DNA from: Paramecium tetraurelia
Lineage: Eukaryota; Ciliophora; Oligohymenophorea; Peniculida; Parameciidae
Length of the DNA stretch: 64,000 nucleotides
Direction: 5' to 3'
NCBI RefSeq assembly: GCF_000165425.1
Contig: NW_001799266.1
Location: 434,001-498,000, forward strand
Below the pieces are notes generated by a model, which saw only the letters and a program-made list of their open reading frames with translations, searched no databases and had not been told where the DNA came from. Of this stretch, positions 10,885 through 21,530 are shown piece by piece. Position 1 is the first letter of the stretch, and every line of letters starts with the position of its first letter. Made by a program: the position numbers and the translations under genes.

Positions 10885-12281
10885 ATGGCAATTAGAGCGT
10901 CCTTAAAAAAAGCTCTGTTTAATGACAAGAAAAGAAATGCAGGCTTGAATTAAGGCCGCTCAAATTAATCTCCTTCTATTCCCAACAATTAACCTAGAGC
11001 TATAAATTAATAATTTAGACATTTTAGCGATGTTTATGAATATGGGAATGAATAAATAGGTAAAACAATAAGTTATTGCAAGGCGAGGGAGCCCATGGAA
11101 TTGTTAAGAAATACTACAAAAGAGATGCAAATATCAATAATGAAGCTTAAGACAGAATTGCATATGCTGTGAAAGTATTCAGAACTGGTGATACGGAAGT
11201 AATTAATACAATTAGAGAAACCTTCCACTTAAATAGAGGGCTTAATGATCTTAATTTTGTTGTAAAGGCACATGACTTATTTATAAATTCAAAAAAGGAG
11301 GAGCATCATCTTGTTATGGAGTATTGTCCATATCCTAGTCTAGAACAAAGAATAGGATCGTTCGGTGAAGAAGATATCCAATAAATCACTCTCAATTTGG
11401 CTTAATCATTATTTTCATTGCATTAGAGAGGTGTTTGCCATAGAGATTTAAAACCAGATAATATACTTATAGGAGATTAATTAACAATCAAATTGATTGA
11501 TTTTGGAGTCTCCAAAAGATTTTTAGTAAAAGGAAAAATAACGAAAAAAATAGATATGTGGACTAGAACTGGTTCATTATTTTATTAAGCACCAGAAATA
11601 TTTATGGGAGGTGGATATGATGAGAAAAGTATTACAATTAAACTTATTATATAGTTGATATATGGTCAGCTGGTATAGTCTTGTATCAACTATTATTTGG
11701 TTAATTACCTTTTCAATCAGAAACCATCTTAGATACAATTGAAATGATTACTGACTCAAAATTGAACTCTATATTCCTCAGTCAGCTAAATCCTCTGATT
11801 TAAGATTTACTCAAAAGATTATTGGAAAAGGATCCCAATAAGAGACTATCAGCTGAAGGTATAATACTTAGTATTATTCTTAGGATTTGTTTTGCATCCA
11901 TGGTTACATACAACCTAATAAAAAAAATCAAATAAGAGTTTCGATGATTGTGATATCATAGAAACAAGAAATAATGAAAACATATTACAAACTTCTCAGA
12001 TTACCATTTAAAGATAGAATTATAGATATTAGAACCAATTAATTGTACCCATCTAAGAAGAAAGAGAATAAAGTTCTTTAAAAAATAGTTGGAATTGTTG
12101 GGAGAATCATGTTCACTATGTTCCTCAAGATGGTATAAGAGTTCCTAATCTTGATAATGGGTACGCGAATTAGAATGGCACATCTTAAGAATAAGTAAAT
12201 GAACAAAAGAGAAGTGAGGATTTAACTGGTTTTTAAATAGGATTAGTGAGAACTTATTCAGAGCAATTTGATTAACCATGA
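10885..12281 (+). CDS. Serine/threonine protein kinase
   Basis: Kinase landmarks in order: 'GEGAHGIVKKYY' (Gly loop, just after a 23-nt intron), 'YAVKVF' (ATP-binding Lys), 'HRDLKPDNILI' (catalytic loop), 'LIDFGVSK' (DFG), 'GSLFYQAPEIF' (APE), then 'DIWSAGIVLYQLLFG'. A stretch rich in Lys and Thr lies between DFG and APE. Further introns follow 'GYDEK' and 'RLSAEG'. The kinase domain spans roughly residues 50-340; the C-terminal tail is Gln/Asn-rich and probably disordered. All catalytic residues are present, so it should be active. The family is CAMK-like by general look; the exact group is not certain. Confidence 0.88.
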
Positions 12282-12653
12282 CTAAAAACATCTTCTTATT
12301 TTACAATTAATCTCAATTAATAAATTGTTTTGGTACTTCTCAAATAAATCTTGAATTTTTAATTGAAAATACAAACATGCATCATCTAGAACTATTTTTA
12401 TAATAATATATATAAAAATAGTTGTAGTTTCAATGATAATTATTGTAATTACCATTAGAAATAAAGCACAATTCAATTTTTCTAAATTAGAATCTTTTAA
12501 CTTTTTCCTTATGATTTAAGCTAAATTAAATAAAAAAACAAAAATTAAAACATCTAGAACAATCAGTTCTAAATCTTCTACTTAGTTTTCCTTAAAGATT
12601 TCTAACTAAACTCCAGTATTAATCAAATATTTATAAAATTTTACATTATTCAT
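12258..12653 (-). CDS. Possible small two-helix membrane protein
   Basis: An intronless frame of 131 residues starts MNNVKFYKYLINTG. It has two hydrophobic segments, 'LIVLDVLIFVFLFNLAQII' and 'CALFLMVITIIIIETTT', followed by a polar tail. Its stop lies 24 bp inside the 3' end of the convergent kinase gene. With one stop codon and AT-rich DNA, frames of this length can occur by chance, so support is moderate at best. No family recognised. Confidence 0.35.
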
Positions 12654-12782
12654 TAAATTATCGGTATAAAAAATTATAGGAAAAAAAATAATTCTTCCTG
12701 ATTTTCTGGAAATTTATTGATAAATTAAGTAAGAAAATAATTTGAGATGATTAAATATGTTTAGACTTATATTCATAGAATT

Positions 12783-13450
12783 TCATTTGTTCTTACTTTT
12801 ACTTTATGACATTGACTTAGTGATAGATTTATAGAAATTTGTATTTTATTAAATAAGCCCAGCCGAATTTTTACGATTAACTGGGGCATAATAATTGCTT
12901 TCAAACTAATCATAAGTCTGTTGAAAATGATTGGCTCGTGACGATTTTGGGATTGGAGGCTAAGATGTTCTGGTAGCGTAGGACATTAATTAATTGTTAA
13001 ATCCTTTGTTAGGATTTATTTAAGGTCGTTTAGATTTAACAAAATTCAAGGCCTAATAATAAGTCATCTTCTTCTTCTCTATTAAATAGGCAATAACGAT
13101 AGCTGCAGATCGGGAAACACCTGCCATGCAATGAACTTCGCTTCTTATAATAAATTGATACTACCTAATACTCCACCTATGTTAAATCCTCTTTCAATCC
13201 AATCATTGGCAGTTTGAAAGTATTACGATATGTTCGTTAATTCGATATCCAAAATTTCTATTTTGTGATGAACAATCCCTTCAAATTTTAAGTTCAATCC
13301 TGCAGCTACTGTTATGACTGTTCTAATCCCTTTGCTTTTAAGGAACTCCTTAACGATAAATATTTTTATTACTAAGTTTAGTGCAGACTCGTAGTCTCCT
13401 AACCATAAAGCTCCTCGATCGTTGAGAATCAAATTGCAATGTTATTACAT
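12783..13450 (-). CDS. Dual-specificity protein phosphatase
   Basis: A 204-residue protein in three exons; introns of 24 and 29 nt make the length exact. The signature loop 'VHCMAGVSRSAAIVIAYL' carries the catalytic Cys and Arg (HCxxGxxRS), and the upstream strand is 'GIRTVITVAAG'. The second intron cuts just before the catalytic His-Cys. After the domain comes a basic, Ser-rich tail. Such atypical DUSPs remove phosphate from Ser/Thr and Tyr, often on MAP kinases. Start MQQHCNLIL fits a phosphatase domain beginning almost at the N-terminus. Confidence 0.9.
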
Positions 13451-13799
13451 AAAAATTAATATCATAAATGTAGAACATTTACTTTATATTCAAAAGGAAT
13501 CAAGAAACTAGAAGGTTAAACTTCTATCCCAATTAAGTTATATCGATTGAAAAAATACTTGATGTGTAGTTTCAACTTAAATTGTACAATTAATAATGAA
13601 AGCACAATAGATGAAATCTAATTCTCAAAATAAATGATTCTCTCTGATAATTAATTAAGTCAATTTAATTTTAGCTAATAACTATACTAATAATAAATCG
13701 ATAGCTACAGGCTCTTTTATTTATTTATGGAATAATTCTTTTTGTCGATTTGATTAAGTGTTAGTAAATTATTTTAAAAATAAAAATTAACTGATTTAT

Positions 13800-14139
13800 A
13801 TGCGGTGAATTATAAATTATTATAAAATACTTGGTACATTTTAGATCTTTTGAAATTTAATAAATTATAAATCATAAGATTATCATTATTGAAGCAATTT
13901 GGATTGTCATTACTATTTTTTTACTTTTCTTTTACAATTAAGTATAAAATGATCCATTAGATTTACCATTTAAAATGAAAACTTCTTTTATGATTCTTTC
14001 GCCTTATCCTCATAATAATTAAATATATCCTCATAAATTGCATACTAAGCGCAAAGCTATTCTATCTCTTATTCCATAAATTGTCTAAAAGAATCTTAGG
14101 GAATAGCTAGTTAATAATAAATTGATCAAAAAATAATGA
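13800..14139 (+). CDS. Possible small single-pass membrane protein
   Basis: A frame of about 90 codons has one hydrophobic segment ('IIIEAIWIVITIFLLFY') and a basic tail ('KLHTKRKAILSLIPQ'). No ATG lies in frame upstream of the hydrophobic part unless a 40-nt intron joins ATGCG at 13800-13804 to the main exon. That intron is longer than is normal here, so the start is doubtful. The composition of the tail looks like real protein. No family recognised. Confidence 0.4.
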
Positions 14140-14279
14140 TTAAAACAACTTGCAAAATAATTCAACTAAAAAATTAAAATGCCATTAAAATCTAATTATA
14201 TTTATGAAAGTTTGGTTAATTAATATTTATTTGTGATACAATAGAAAAGAATTATGAATTTTGATGAATCAAAATGTAC

Positions 14280-15530
14280 TCAAATTTTCATTTCATTAGC
14301 AATAAAATGTTACCATTCACATTTCTTAATGCCTAATTTCAATACCTTTTCGTATAATTCACTAAGCAATACATCCTTATTTGGATGATTAAACGGCATA
14401 TCTAGTTTTCTGCTTACCACTAATTAATAAAATTTTTTTTTATCATCCTAAGCATCTTCAACAATATTGTCAGAAGTTGTCTATCTTGATAATAAGCAAT
14501 TTGTTTTAGGACTTTATATACTATCATTTGAAGAGCCATCTTTATTGAATACCATTATTATTTAAAGCTTTTTTTACTTCTCTTTAGCCAATGATATTAA
14601 TTTTTAAACATTAAAGAAAATATGGCATTTCGATTCCTTAAATGATTTTGAATTTGTAAATGTTTTTAGATTTGTAATCTCTTTTTGCAAGAGATTACTA
14701 TCTTCATTTTGTTAAATAATTTTGAATATTGAGGATTGTATAGATTCCTACTAAGGATCATATTTAATTGATTTAAATATGAGATTTTTTAGTTGTAGGA
14801 TTTTCCCATTTATTTCATCGATTTAGTATTTAATCATTTGTTTAGGGTGATATTAAGATTTTGTTCTTTTTTGTAAAAGTTAAATAATATTTGGATTATC
14901 CTATTTTTAGAGAAGATTTGCATCTAAATTTTTAGAACTATGGTGACATGCTGCTATGAGGGATGTTTCAACTCTTGGAGTATAATTGGTTGATGATCTT
15001 TGCTTCTGAGATTTAGCATCATTTTCTATTTATTTGATTGTAGGTTTATTTTTTGGAGTTAGATCGTTTTTCATCATACTTCTCAATTTGGTATTAATTT
15101 GAGGTTGATTAGTTTGAGTGGGTGTCTTATTATTCTTTGATTAATTATTTGGATTTATTATTTACTGCTTTTTAGGCTGGAATTAAATAGGAGGGTGGTT
15201 TGCGAGAGTTGAGAGAATCTGTTATAAGCGATTCTTATCAAATTTAACGATTGGTCGCTAATTTTTTGTTTGAGCAGGATGATTTATCTAAATGCAATTG
15301 TTATTCTATAGTAAAAGGTTTTATTCATATTTTGAATTATCGAATGGCAATAATATGCTATCATTAAGCTGTTAGGAGGAGTCTGTGATTGATGAAAAAA
15401 TTCGCTCATATTCCTTTGGTAGCTCTTTCTTCAAAATAACATTTGATATAGATTTCTGGAAAGTTCTTCTTTCTTCAACCTGGATATCATTATCAACAGG
15501 TTGGAATATTGGATTCATGAATCCTTTCAT
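14280..15530 (-). CDS. Hypothetical Asn/Gln-rich protein with a conserved-looking C-terminal domain
   Basis: An intronless frame of 416 residues from MKGFMNPIFQPVD to TGA at 14280-14282. The first 250 residues are low-complexity (Asn, Gln, Ser, Lys, Pro) and probably disordered. A helical, possibly coiled-coil stretch follows ('NLLQKEITNLKTF'), and the C-terminal 90 residues look ordered ('NKDVLLSELYEKVLKLGI'). No membrane segment, catalytic motif or known domain was seen. Function unknown. Confidence 0.75.
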
Positions 15531-15724
15531 TTTTAATTATTATTTAATATATCTCAATACTCATAGCGATTATATCATAAATTTTAATTATGAGTTTCAT
15601 AATTATGTTTGTGAAAGTAATACCATAATATTTAAATTTAATGATTTGATATAACTGTCAACTGTATTATTGAGATGGAGTTGATTAACAATAAATAATA
15701 AAATTATATATATATATAGATAAT

Positions 15725-17022
15725 TCAGTTAAGTTTTTTATGTAATCTAGTTTAGAAACATTTTATTTTTTGCTTGAGGTCATAGTTTTCTTAACTTAAT
15801 AATATAACTTATTCCTAATATTTGTCAGCTTTCTCACATTATAATTATTTTGAAACCAAATAATCACTCTCCAACATCTAAACATATTCTTTAAGGTTCC
15901 TCTGATTAAACTACTATTTCCTTATAATTTTGAGTTGATTTTATAAAAGTTGTAATTATGCTTTTTGCTCCTTTAACTATTTAGTTGATGATCGAAGACA
16001 ATCTTCATATTAGATGCACAATTCTGACTTTTCATCTAATGCTTTCCTTAGATTAGCAGTCACATCTTTATCCTCATAACTATCTTCCAATAATTCAAAG
16101 GCTGTTATATTGGTATCTTCTCTTTAATTCTAATCAGTTGAATGAGCTGTCCATTATAATTGGTAATTTTCAGAAAGGACCTTGTCTTTACATTCATTTT
16201 GTGTTTCCAACTAATCTTTCAATTCCTTAATTTGATTAAGTAGATCTTTGTTATTTTATGCTAATTTATTATTTTGAAGTTTTAGCGCTGATCCCTATTT
16301 TGATATTTAACTTATTTGGATATTTTATTTCTTTTATAAATTGAAATGAATACATTAATTTTAATTTCTATTGTATTTTTCTCCTTCTAAAAATGTTCTT
16401 TCATTAATTCCATTTACCTCTACATTTTGATTAACTGTTAGTTTAGTTCTTGGCTTTCGTCTATTAACTATTAATTAATATTTGTTAACTAATTGATAGT
16501 GTTCCTATCGAACATCGATTAATTCTCTTTCATTTCCAACTAGAATAACAGAATTTTATACTTCTCTATCAAGCGAATATACTTTTTCTTCTAAATAATG
16601 CAGGGTTTCTAAGATTTCTATTTTCTCTTATTGCCCATCATTACTACTTTGTTGGATTTGATCTAATAAGTAAGTGTTCCACTTTCTTTCCTATTCTTAT
16701 AATTGCTCAAAATGTTTCATCTAGATTGCGTCAATCCTTTAATTTAAATCATTGATGTGACTATGTTCAATCAGATTACTTACTTTTTGAGTTGCATAAT
16801 TTCATCATCTTTATTATGCTGTTTAGATCCATGATTGGCCTGAATCATGGCTTCTAACTATTATATTTTCTCATCTTTCTCCATTATTATATCAATCGCA
16901 CTCTTCTCAAGATCTTAAATCTATGACTACAATTAAGAAATGAATTATTTCATGTTCCTTAACATTTAACTTTTCTAATCCTAATCTAAATGCTCAAATT
17001 CTTCTATATATTTGTTATCCAT
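15725..17022 (-). CDS. Coiled-coil protein
   Basis: The protein starts MDNKYIEEFEHLDQDQ and is heptad-rich to its end. One 23-nt intron (GTAAGT...CATAG) follows 'IMQLKK'. Typical stretches are 'EKIEILETLHYLEEKVY' and 'LLQNQLKIIRKQQFNQR'. There is no globular domain, membrane segment or zinc site. Length is about 420 residues. Proteins of this type in ciliates are often basal-body or axoneme components, but nothing in the sequence proves it. Confidence 0.75.
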
Positions 17023-17895
17023 AATAATTATTATTAAAATGAGGCTTTATTTACAAATTTAGTGTTTCCTCTCTTCTACCAATCTAAAATAACTGAATAA
17101 TGTGAAATTAGTCAATCATTAACCATGAATACTCAGGCATCCAAGTTTCTGACTAGAGTCAGTTAAGATTTATATTTCATATCCATTTTGCATAATTATT
17201 ACAAATTAATATTCAAATGACTAGCCTCTGAGTCATTAATATTTAAAGGCACACTAAATAACTGCCATGAAATATATAGAAGTTTAAAAAGATATTAAAA
17301 AAGACTAAAAAATGGAGTTTATTAAATTTTTTTAAAGATATACTCATAAGAGATGTATAATACGAGTCCTACAACATAAAAAAATATAATATTTGATAAC
17401 TGTATATTTATGAGGCGTTTTAATTTTAAATACATAAAAAAATGAATGACAATATTTATTTAATTGAGGAATATCCCCTATATTTAAATTTATCTAATTA
17501 AAACTTGATGGTTTTCTCCCAATTTATAAACAATATGAAATATAGTCCAAGTATTTATTTTTCCATTTCTATTATTATATTTATTTTTAATTTAATGAAG
17601 TTGATTTTATTAACCTTTTTGTTATAACTTAAATTTATTCTACAGTGAGAACAACGTTCAATAATTAAGTTAACAAGTACTCTCATATATTTCATACTTT
17701 TCTTTATTTTTTAACTTTTTAACTGATAACTAACTGCTGAGATTTGAAACAAGAATACTCAAATAAGTAGAACTAAATGATTGAGTTATCTACATTTCAG
17801 AATTTCGAATCAGGAGAAAGCCAAATCTTGGAAATGAAGGAAATGAGAAATAATCAATTGATAGTGCAAATTTGATTGATTATTTTATTTGAATT
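17023..17895. other. Intergenic region, no gene seen
   Basis: About 870 bp of AT-rich sequence between divergent genes. The longest ATG-started frames are under 40 codons. A perfect 6-bp inverted repeat with a 2-bp centre (CTGACT-AG-AGTCAG) lies at 17149-17162; its role is unknown. Confidence 0.5.
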
Positions 17896-18567
17896 ATGGG
17901 TTGTTGTATTAGTACTCCTTATGTCTATCCTGATGGAGGAGTATACGATGGTGAAATCAAAAATGGTCTTCCTGTATAGTATCTCTTTAAATCTAGCACG
18001 GAAAAGGTAAAATATAGTGGAAAAATGGANNNNNNNNNNNNNNNNNNNNNNNNNNNNNNNNNNNNNNNNNNNNNNNNNNNNNNNNNNNNNNNNNNNNNNN
18101 NNNNNNNNNNNNNNNNNNNNNNNNNNNNNNNNNNNNNNNNNNNNNNNNNNNNNNNNNNNNNNNNNNNNNNNNNNNNNNNTAGGCTGGTAAGAAGACTGGA
18201 AAAGGAATATTTAAATGGATTGATTCTTCATATTATGATGGAGAATTTTTAAATGAAAATTTTCATGGTTACGGAGAATACTAATGGTACGGAGGAAGAC
18301 TTTACAAAGGATAATGGGTTGAAGGAAAAATGGAAGGGTAGGGAATGTTAATTGATGATGGCAAATAATATCAAGGTATTAGGCTGAATATATTTATAAG
18401 GCTAATTCAAAAATGACAAAAAGGAAGGACAAGGTGAAATGACATGGTCGAATGGGTAAAAATACATTGGCGAATGGAAGAATGGAAAACAACATGGTAA
18501 AGGAAAATTAATTGATACAAATGGCCACGTCACAGAAGGTTAATGGGTTAAAGGCAAAAAATAATGA
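17896..18567 (+). CDS. MORN-repeat protein with an N-terminal MGCC acylation site; interrupted by an assembly gap
   Basis: The N-terminus MGCCIST fits N-myristoylation on Gly2 and palmitoylation on Cys3-4, so the protein is probably anchored to a membrane. Both sides of the gap carry MORN repeats ('YPDGGVYDGEIKNGLP', 'YYDGEFLNENFHGYGEY', 'WSNGQKYIGEWKNGKQHGKG'). A 25-nt intron (GTATTA...ATAAG) lies after 'DDGKQYQ'. MORN repeats bind lipids or act as structural rulers. Codon phase differs by two bases across the 150-N gap, so the gap either hides an intron or has a nominal length. Confidence 0.88.
18030..18179. other. Assembly gap (150 N)
   Basis: A run of exactly 150 undetermined bases inside the MORN gene. 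The round length suggests a placeholder estimated from mate pairs, and codon phase on the two sides does not agree with it unless an intron lies within. Confidence 0.99.
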
Positions 18568-18714
18568 ATTATATATATTTAGCTATTTTCAAATGTTTCT
18601 GTTTAAATTCTTTTAATAGAACCAAATTTTATTATGTATTGTGATTTATTGCCCAATATCCAAATATTTAATATCTCATTATCAAACAAGTTTCTAAAAG
18701 TCTAATAATAAAAT

Positions 18715-19107
18715 ATGAATGAAGTAGAAAATAATGATTATTCAAATTTTAATTAATTATACTTTCAAATTTATTTTAAGCAATCTTCTTTTAGTACTTA
18801 AAATAAGTATTTGAAGAAGTGTTTTATAATTTAATAGATCTTAATAATGAAATATTTTGAAAATCGTATAGTTACCTCTCTGTATTCACTCTTTAATAGA
18901 TGCGATTATTTCAGAATTAATAGTATTGAAAATATTACACAAATCCTAATGTTTTTTAACTATTTTGACTCTTTGATAATTGTAGTATATTAGTTCTTGG
19001 AATTTTATAAATAATATTAAATTAAAAACACTTAGCACAATATGTAACAATTTTTAATAATATTCTGCGAATTTCTAGGTAGGGATGCTAAAATAAGAAG
19101 TCTATGA
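18715..19107 (+). CDS. Doubtful ORF, 130 residues
   Basis: An intronless ATG-started frame rich in Phe, Ile, Tyr and Asn ('FFNYFDSLIIVVYQFLEF'). It has no recognisable domain. Given one stop codon and high AT, a frame of 131 codons is not strong evidence. The flanks (18568-18714 and 19108-19435) contain nothing I can support. Confidence 0.25.
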
Positions 19108-19435
19108 ATATCATAGAATATTTATATCCTATATTTATTAAGAAATCTCTCAATATTAATTAGTCAGCACCAAATGTTCTTTTACAAATTTTCTTATTCT
19201 TAAACTTAGTTTATATTATTTGTAAATATTTAGATCTTAAGTTGAATTTCATTTATACTAAATTTAATACTATTAAAATGAATTTATTCACCAAATTCAT
19301 TTAAATGAAATTATGCTATTGAAACGAACTTAAAGAAAAAGGACCGAGTAGGATTTAGACTACATTTTTTCAGAACCTCACTTCTGCTATTTTTCATCTA
19401 TAGTTAGTGTATGATGAATATATTAAAAATTATAA

Positions 19436-19950
19436 TCATTCACATTCGCTCCAGTTCTATTAAGTATATCGCTCGTTAAAAGCTAGGGCTTTTCGGTTAT
19501 CACTTGATCTAGCAGTGCTTAAGAGAAACCCTTTAGAGCAGGTAGTTACATCTGTATCTCTTTGTTATAATTTTTTGACATCTTACTTTCTTAAATTGAT
19601 CATGAATGTCTTTTTTGGTAATTACATTTTAGCAGGCCTTTTTCCCTTAAATTTACTGTGGCTTCCATTTGATTTATCATCTGAAAAATTGTTATAACTC
19701 TTGGGAGAATATTCTTCGCCAGAGTAATTGTGAAAATTTTCTAAAAGTCGGAACTCATCTCTGTCTTCAAGATATTAATTCATAGCGATCTCAATTCTTT
19801 CATCTCTTAAAATCACAAGGTCTATTGTTAAGTTCAGTATTAACAAATACCTTTTAATTTTCCTTTCTATTCTTCGTTTATCTGATTTTTCTGACAAAGC
19901 ATATAGATTTTGTAAAATAGCTTTCCTTCAAAGCTGTCAATCCTTTCCAT
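19436..19950 (-). CDS. Hypothetical protein, 161 residues
   Basis: It starts MERIDSFEGKLFYKIYM. A 29-nt intron (GTATTT...CAATAG) joins 'EEQKGKLK' to 'DLVILRDERIEI', and with it the length is exact. The N-terminal 60 residues look helical, a little like a short dimerisation helix. The rest is basic and Ser/Asn-rich. No domain recognised. The intron, which restores length, supports a real gene. Confidence 0.7.
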
Positions 19951-20380
19951 TTAATTATATTATTATTATTAAAAATATACAATTTATTCACAAATATTCC
20001 TAGAATGTAACATATTACAAGAATCTTAATTGGAAATGACTACAAAGAATAAATTTTATTAAGAAAAAAACAAATAATATAATATGTAATAAATTTTGAC
20101 ATGATAGTTTATCGTCATTTAGAATTTAAAATGTCTAAATTAAAGGCAATTTTACTATTGCACTATATTAGACTCGATATTCTGACATAGGCAATTGTTT
20201 ATTGTGTTTGATTCTAATTTAAGGCATTTATATTCAAATAGGATATGATTCTAAAGTTATTATGAACCATTAAAGATTCTATATAGGGAGATAGACTGCC
20301 CGAAATTAATAATTTGCAGAAATTTTTCAAAAAATCAATAAAAACAAATATGTCGCTTTAAAAAATATGAAAAATCTAGA

Positions 20381-20857
20381 ATGCACCAAATAAATTAATT
20401 GAATATTTCTTATTAAAATCGATTTTGGATATTTAAAAGCTAACAAAATAAATATTGGTACTTAATAAAGAGTATCTATGATTACTTTTTAGGTATAAAA
20501 TAACATTATTCTGTATAACTAATATCTTTATATAAAATGTATTATAATTGTTGTAATGATATTCTAGGAGTCTCAAATTAAGTTATATTGTTCGTTTCTA
20601 ACATAAAATTAATTTTTATAGATCATATATATTTATATAAGTAAATATCGATGTTATAATAGTTCTATACAACCAAAATAGTTTAACAAAATAAAATTCT
20701 TTATTAAATTAAATCTAAGAGAATAGATCTTATTTAATTTAAAAAGGGATTGAAATAATATAAAGGATTTTTTATTAATAATTGTATTCTAATGCTGTGT
20801 CTATATGAATATATAATTAGCCTATACAATTTATCATTTTCTATAAAACGGAGTTGA
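20381..20857 (+). CDS. Doubtful ORF, 158 residues
   Basis: The frame is open from 20254, with the first ATG at 20381, and stops 24 bp inside the convergent gene that follows. It is rich in Ile, Tyr, Phe, Asn and Lys with no domain. A comparable frame at 25876-26349 clearly overlaps a real gene, which shows that such frames arise by chance here. The remaining sequence at 19951-20380 holds nothing supported. Confidence 0.18.
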
Positions 20858-21422
20858 AAGCTTTCTTATTCTTTTATATGGATCTTCAGATTTCTTGGGA
20901 ATATTTAATCTTCTAATCAAATCGGTTTACTGAGTAGCTATTTATTGGGTTTTTAAGTATTATTTAAAAGACTGTGCGCTTGGAGTTTAAGCCAATCTAA
21001 AGCAATCCTATTAAGGTATTGGAGGACAAGGTTCATAATCTCTTAGAGATGTGAAGAAGTTAGTTCTTCTTTGGAATTTTTTGGATGATGGAGCTAATCC
21101 TCCTTCATCAGCACTAGAATATCAGAAATGAGGATTACATTACATAATTGTCTCTTCCTGATCCATCACTTTAATAATGTCTAAATTTGGGGATCATGGT
21201 TGGAGCAGGAGGTTTCCATTATTTTTGTTTGCTAAAAGTTCCCAATTCAGGATGTACACACTGGATTTAAATTTCTTTCCAAACTCCTCCATTTTATAAT
21301 GTCACATAGGAATCCCTGCCTAATAGGTGGTATCAATAGGATTTACCAGTTCCATCAGGGGCATAGTGTGTCATTTTGGCTTCAAGGGCTCCTGCAGTTG
21401 CACATCTTTGTAATTTTGACAT
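20834..21422 (-). CDS. DGxGRDxYV-repeat protein, probable microtubule or axonemal component
   Basis: A 178-residue protein in three exons; introns of 27 and 25 nt make the length exact. Two copies of one motif, 'APDGTGRDSYV' and 'QSDGSGRDNYV', each fall next to an intron. Around them are Pro-rich stretches ('KQWKPPAPTMIPKF', 'DYEPCPPIPQQD'), and the C-terminus is basic. Short Gly-Arg-Asp-Tyr and Pro-rich repeats of this kind occur in proteins that coat or line ciliary doublet microtubules. That role is inference; the repeat itself is seen directly. Confidence 0.8.
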
Positions 21423-21530
21423 TGTAGTATATTAATATTAATAATGTGTATTATATTAAGTTATTGTCATAATACGATAAAACTAATCCGATTCCACGAG
21501 ATTATTATTAAAATAAAAATAATATTATTA

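Noticed and set aside
15700-15720. (AT)n stretches here, at 5381-5400, and at 31520-31546 as possible telomere or element ends
   Set aside because: They are short, simple AT repeats without the G-rich C4A2/C3A3-type telomere repeat of Paramecium.
17801-17830. TTTCGAATCA resembling a tRNA T-loop
   Set aside because: No acceptor, D or anticodon arm could be built around it. No tRNA gene was recognised anywhere in the window.
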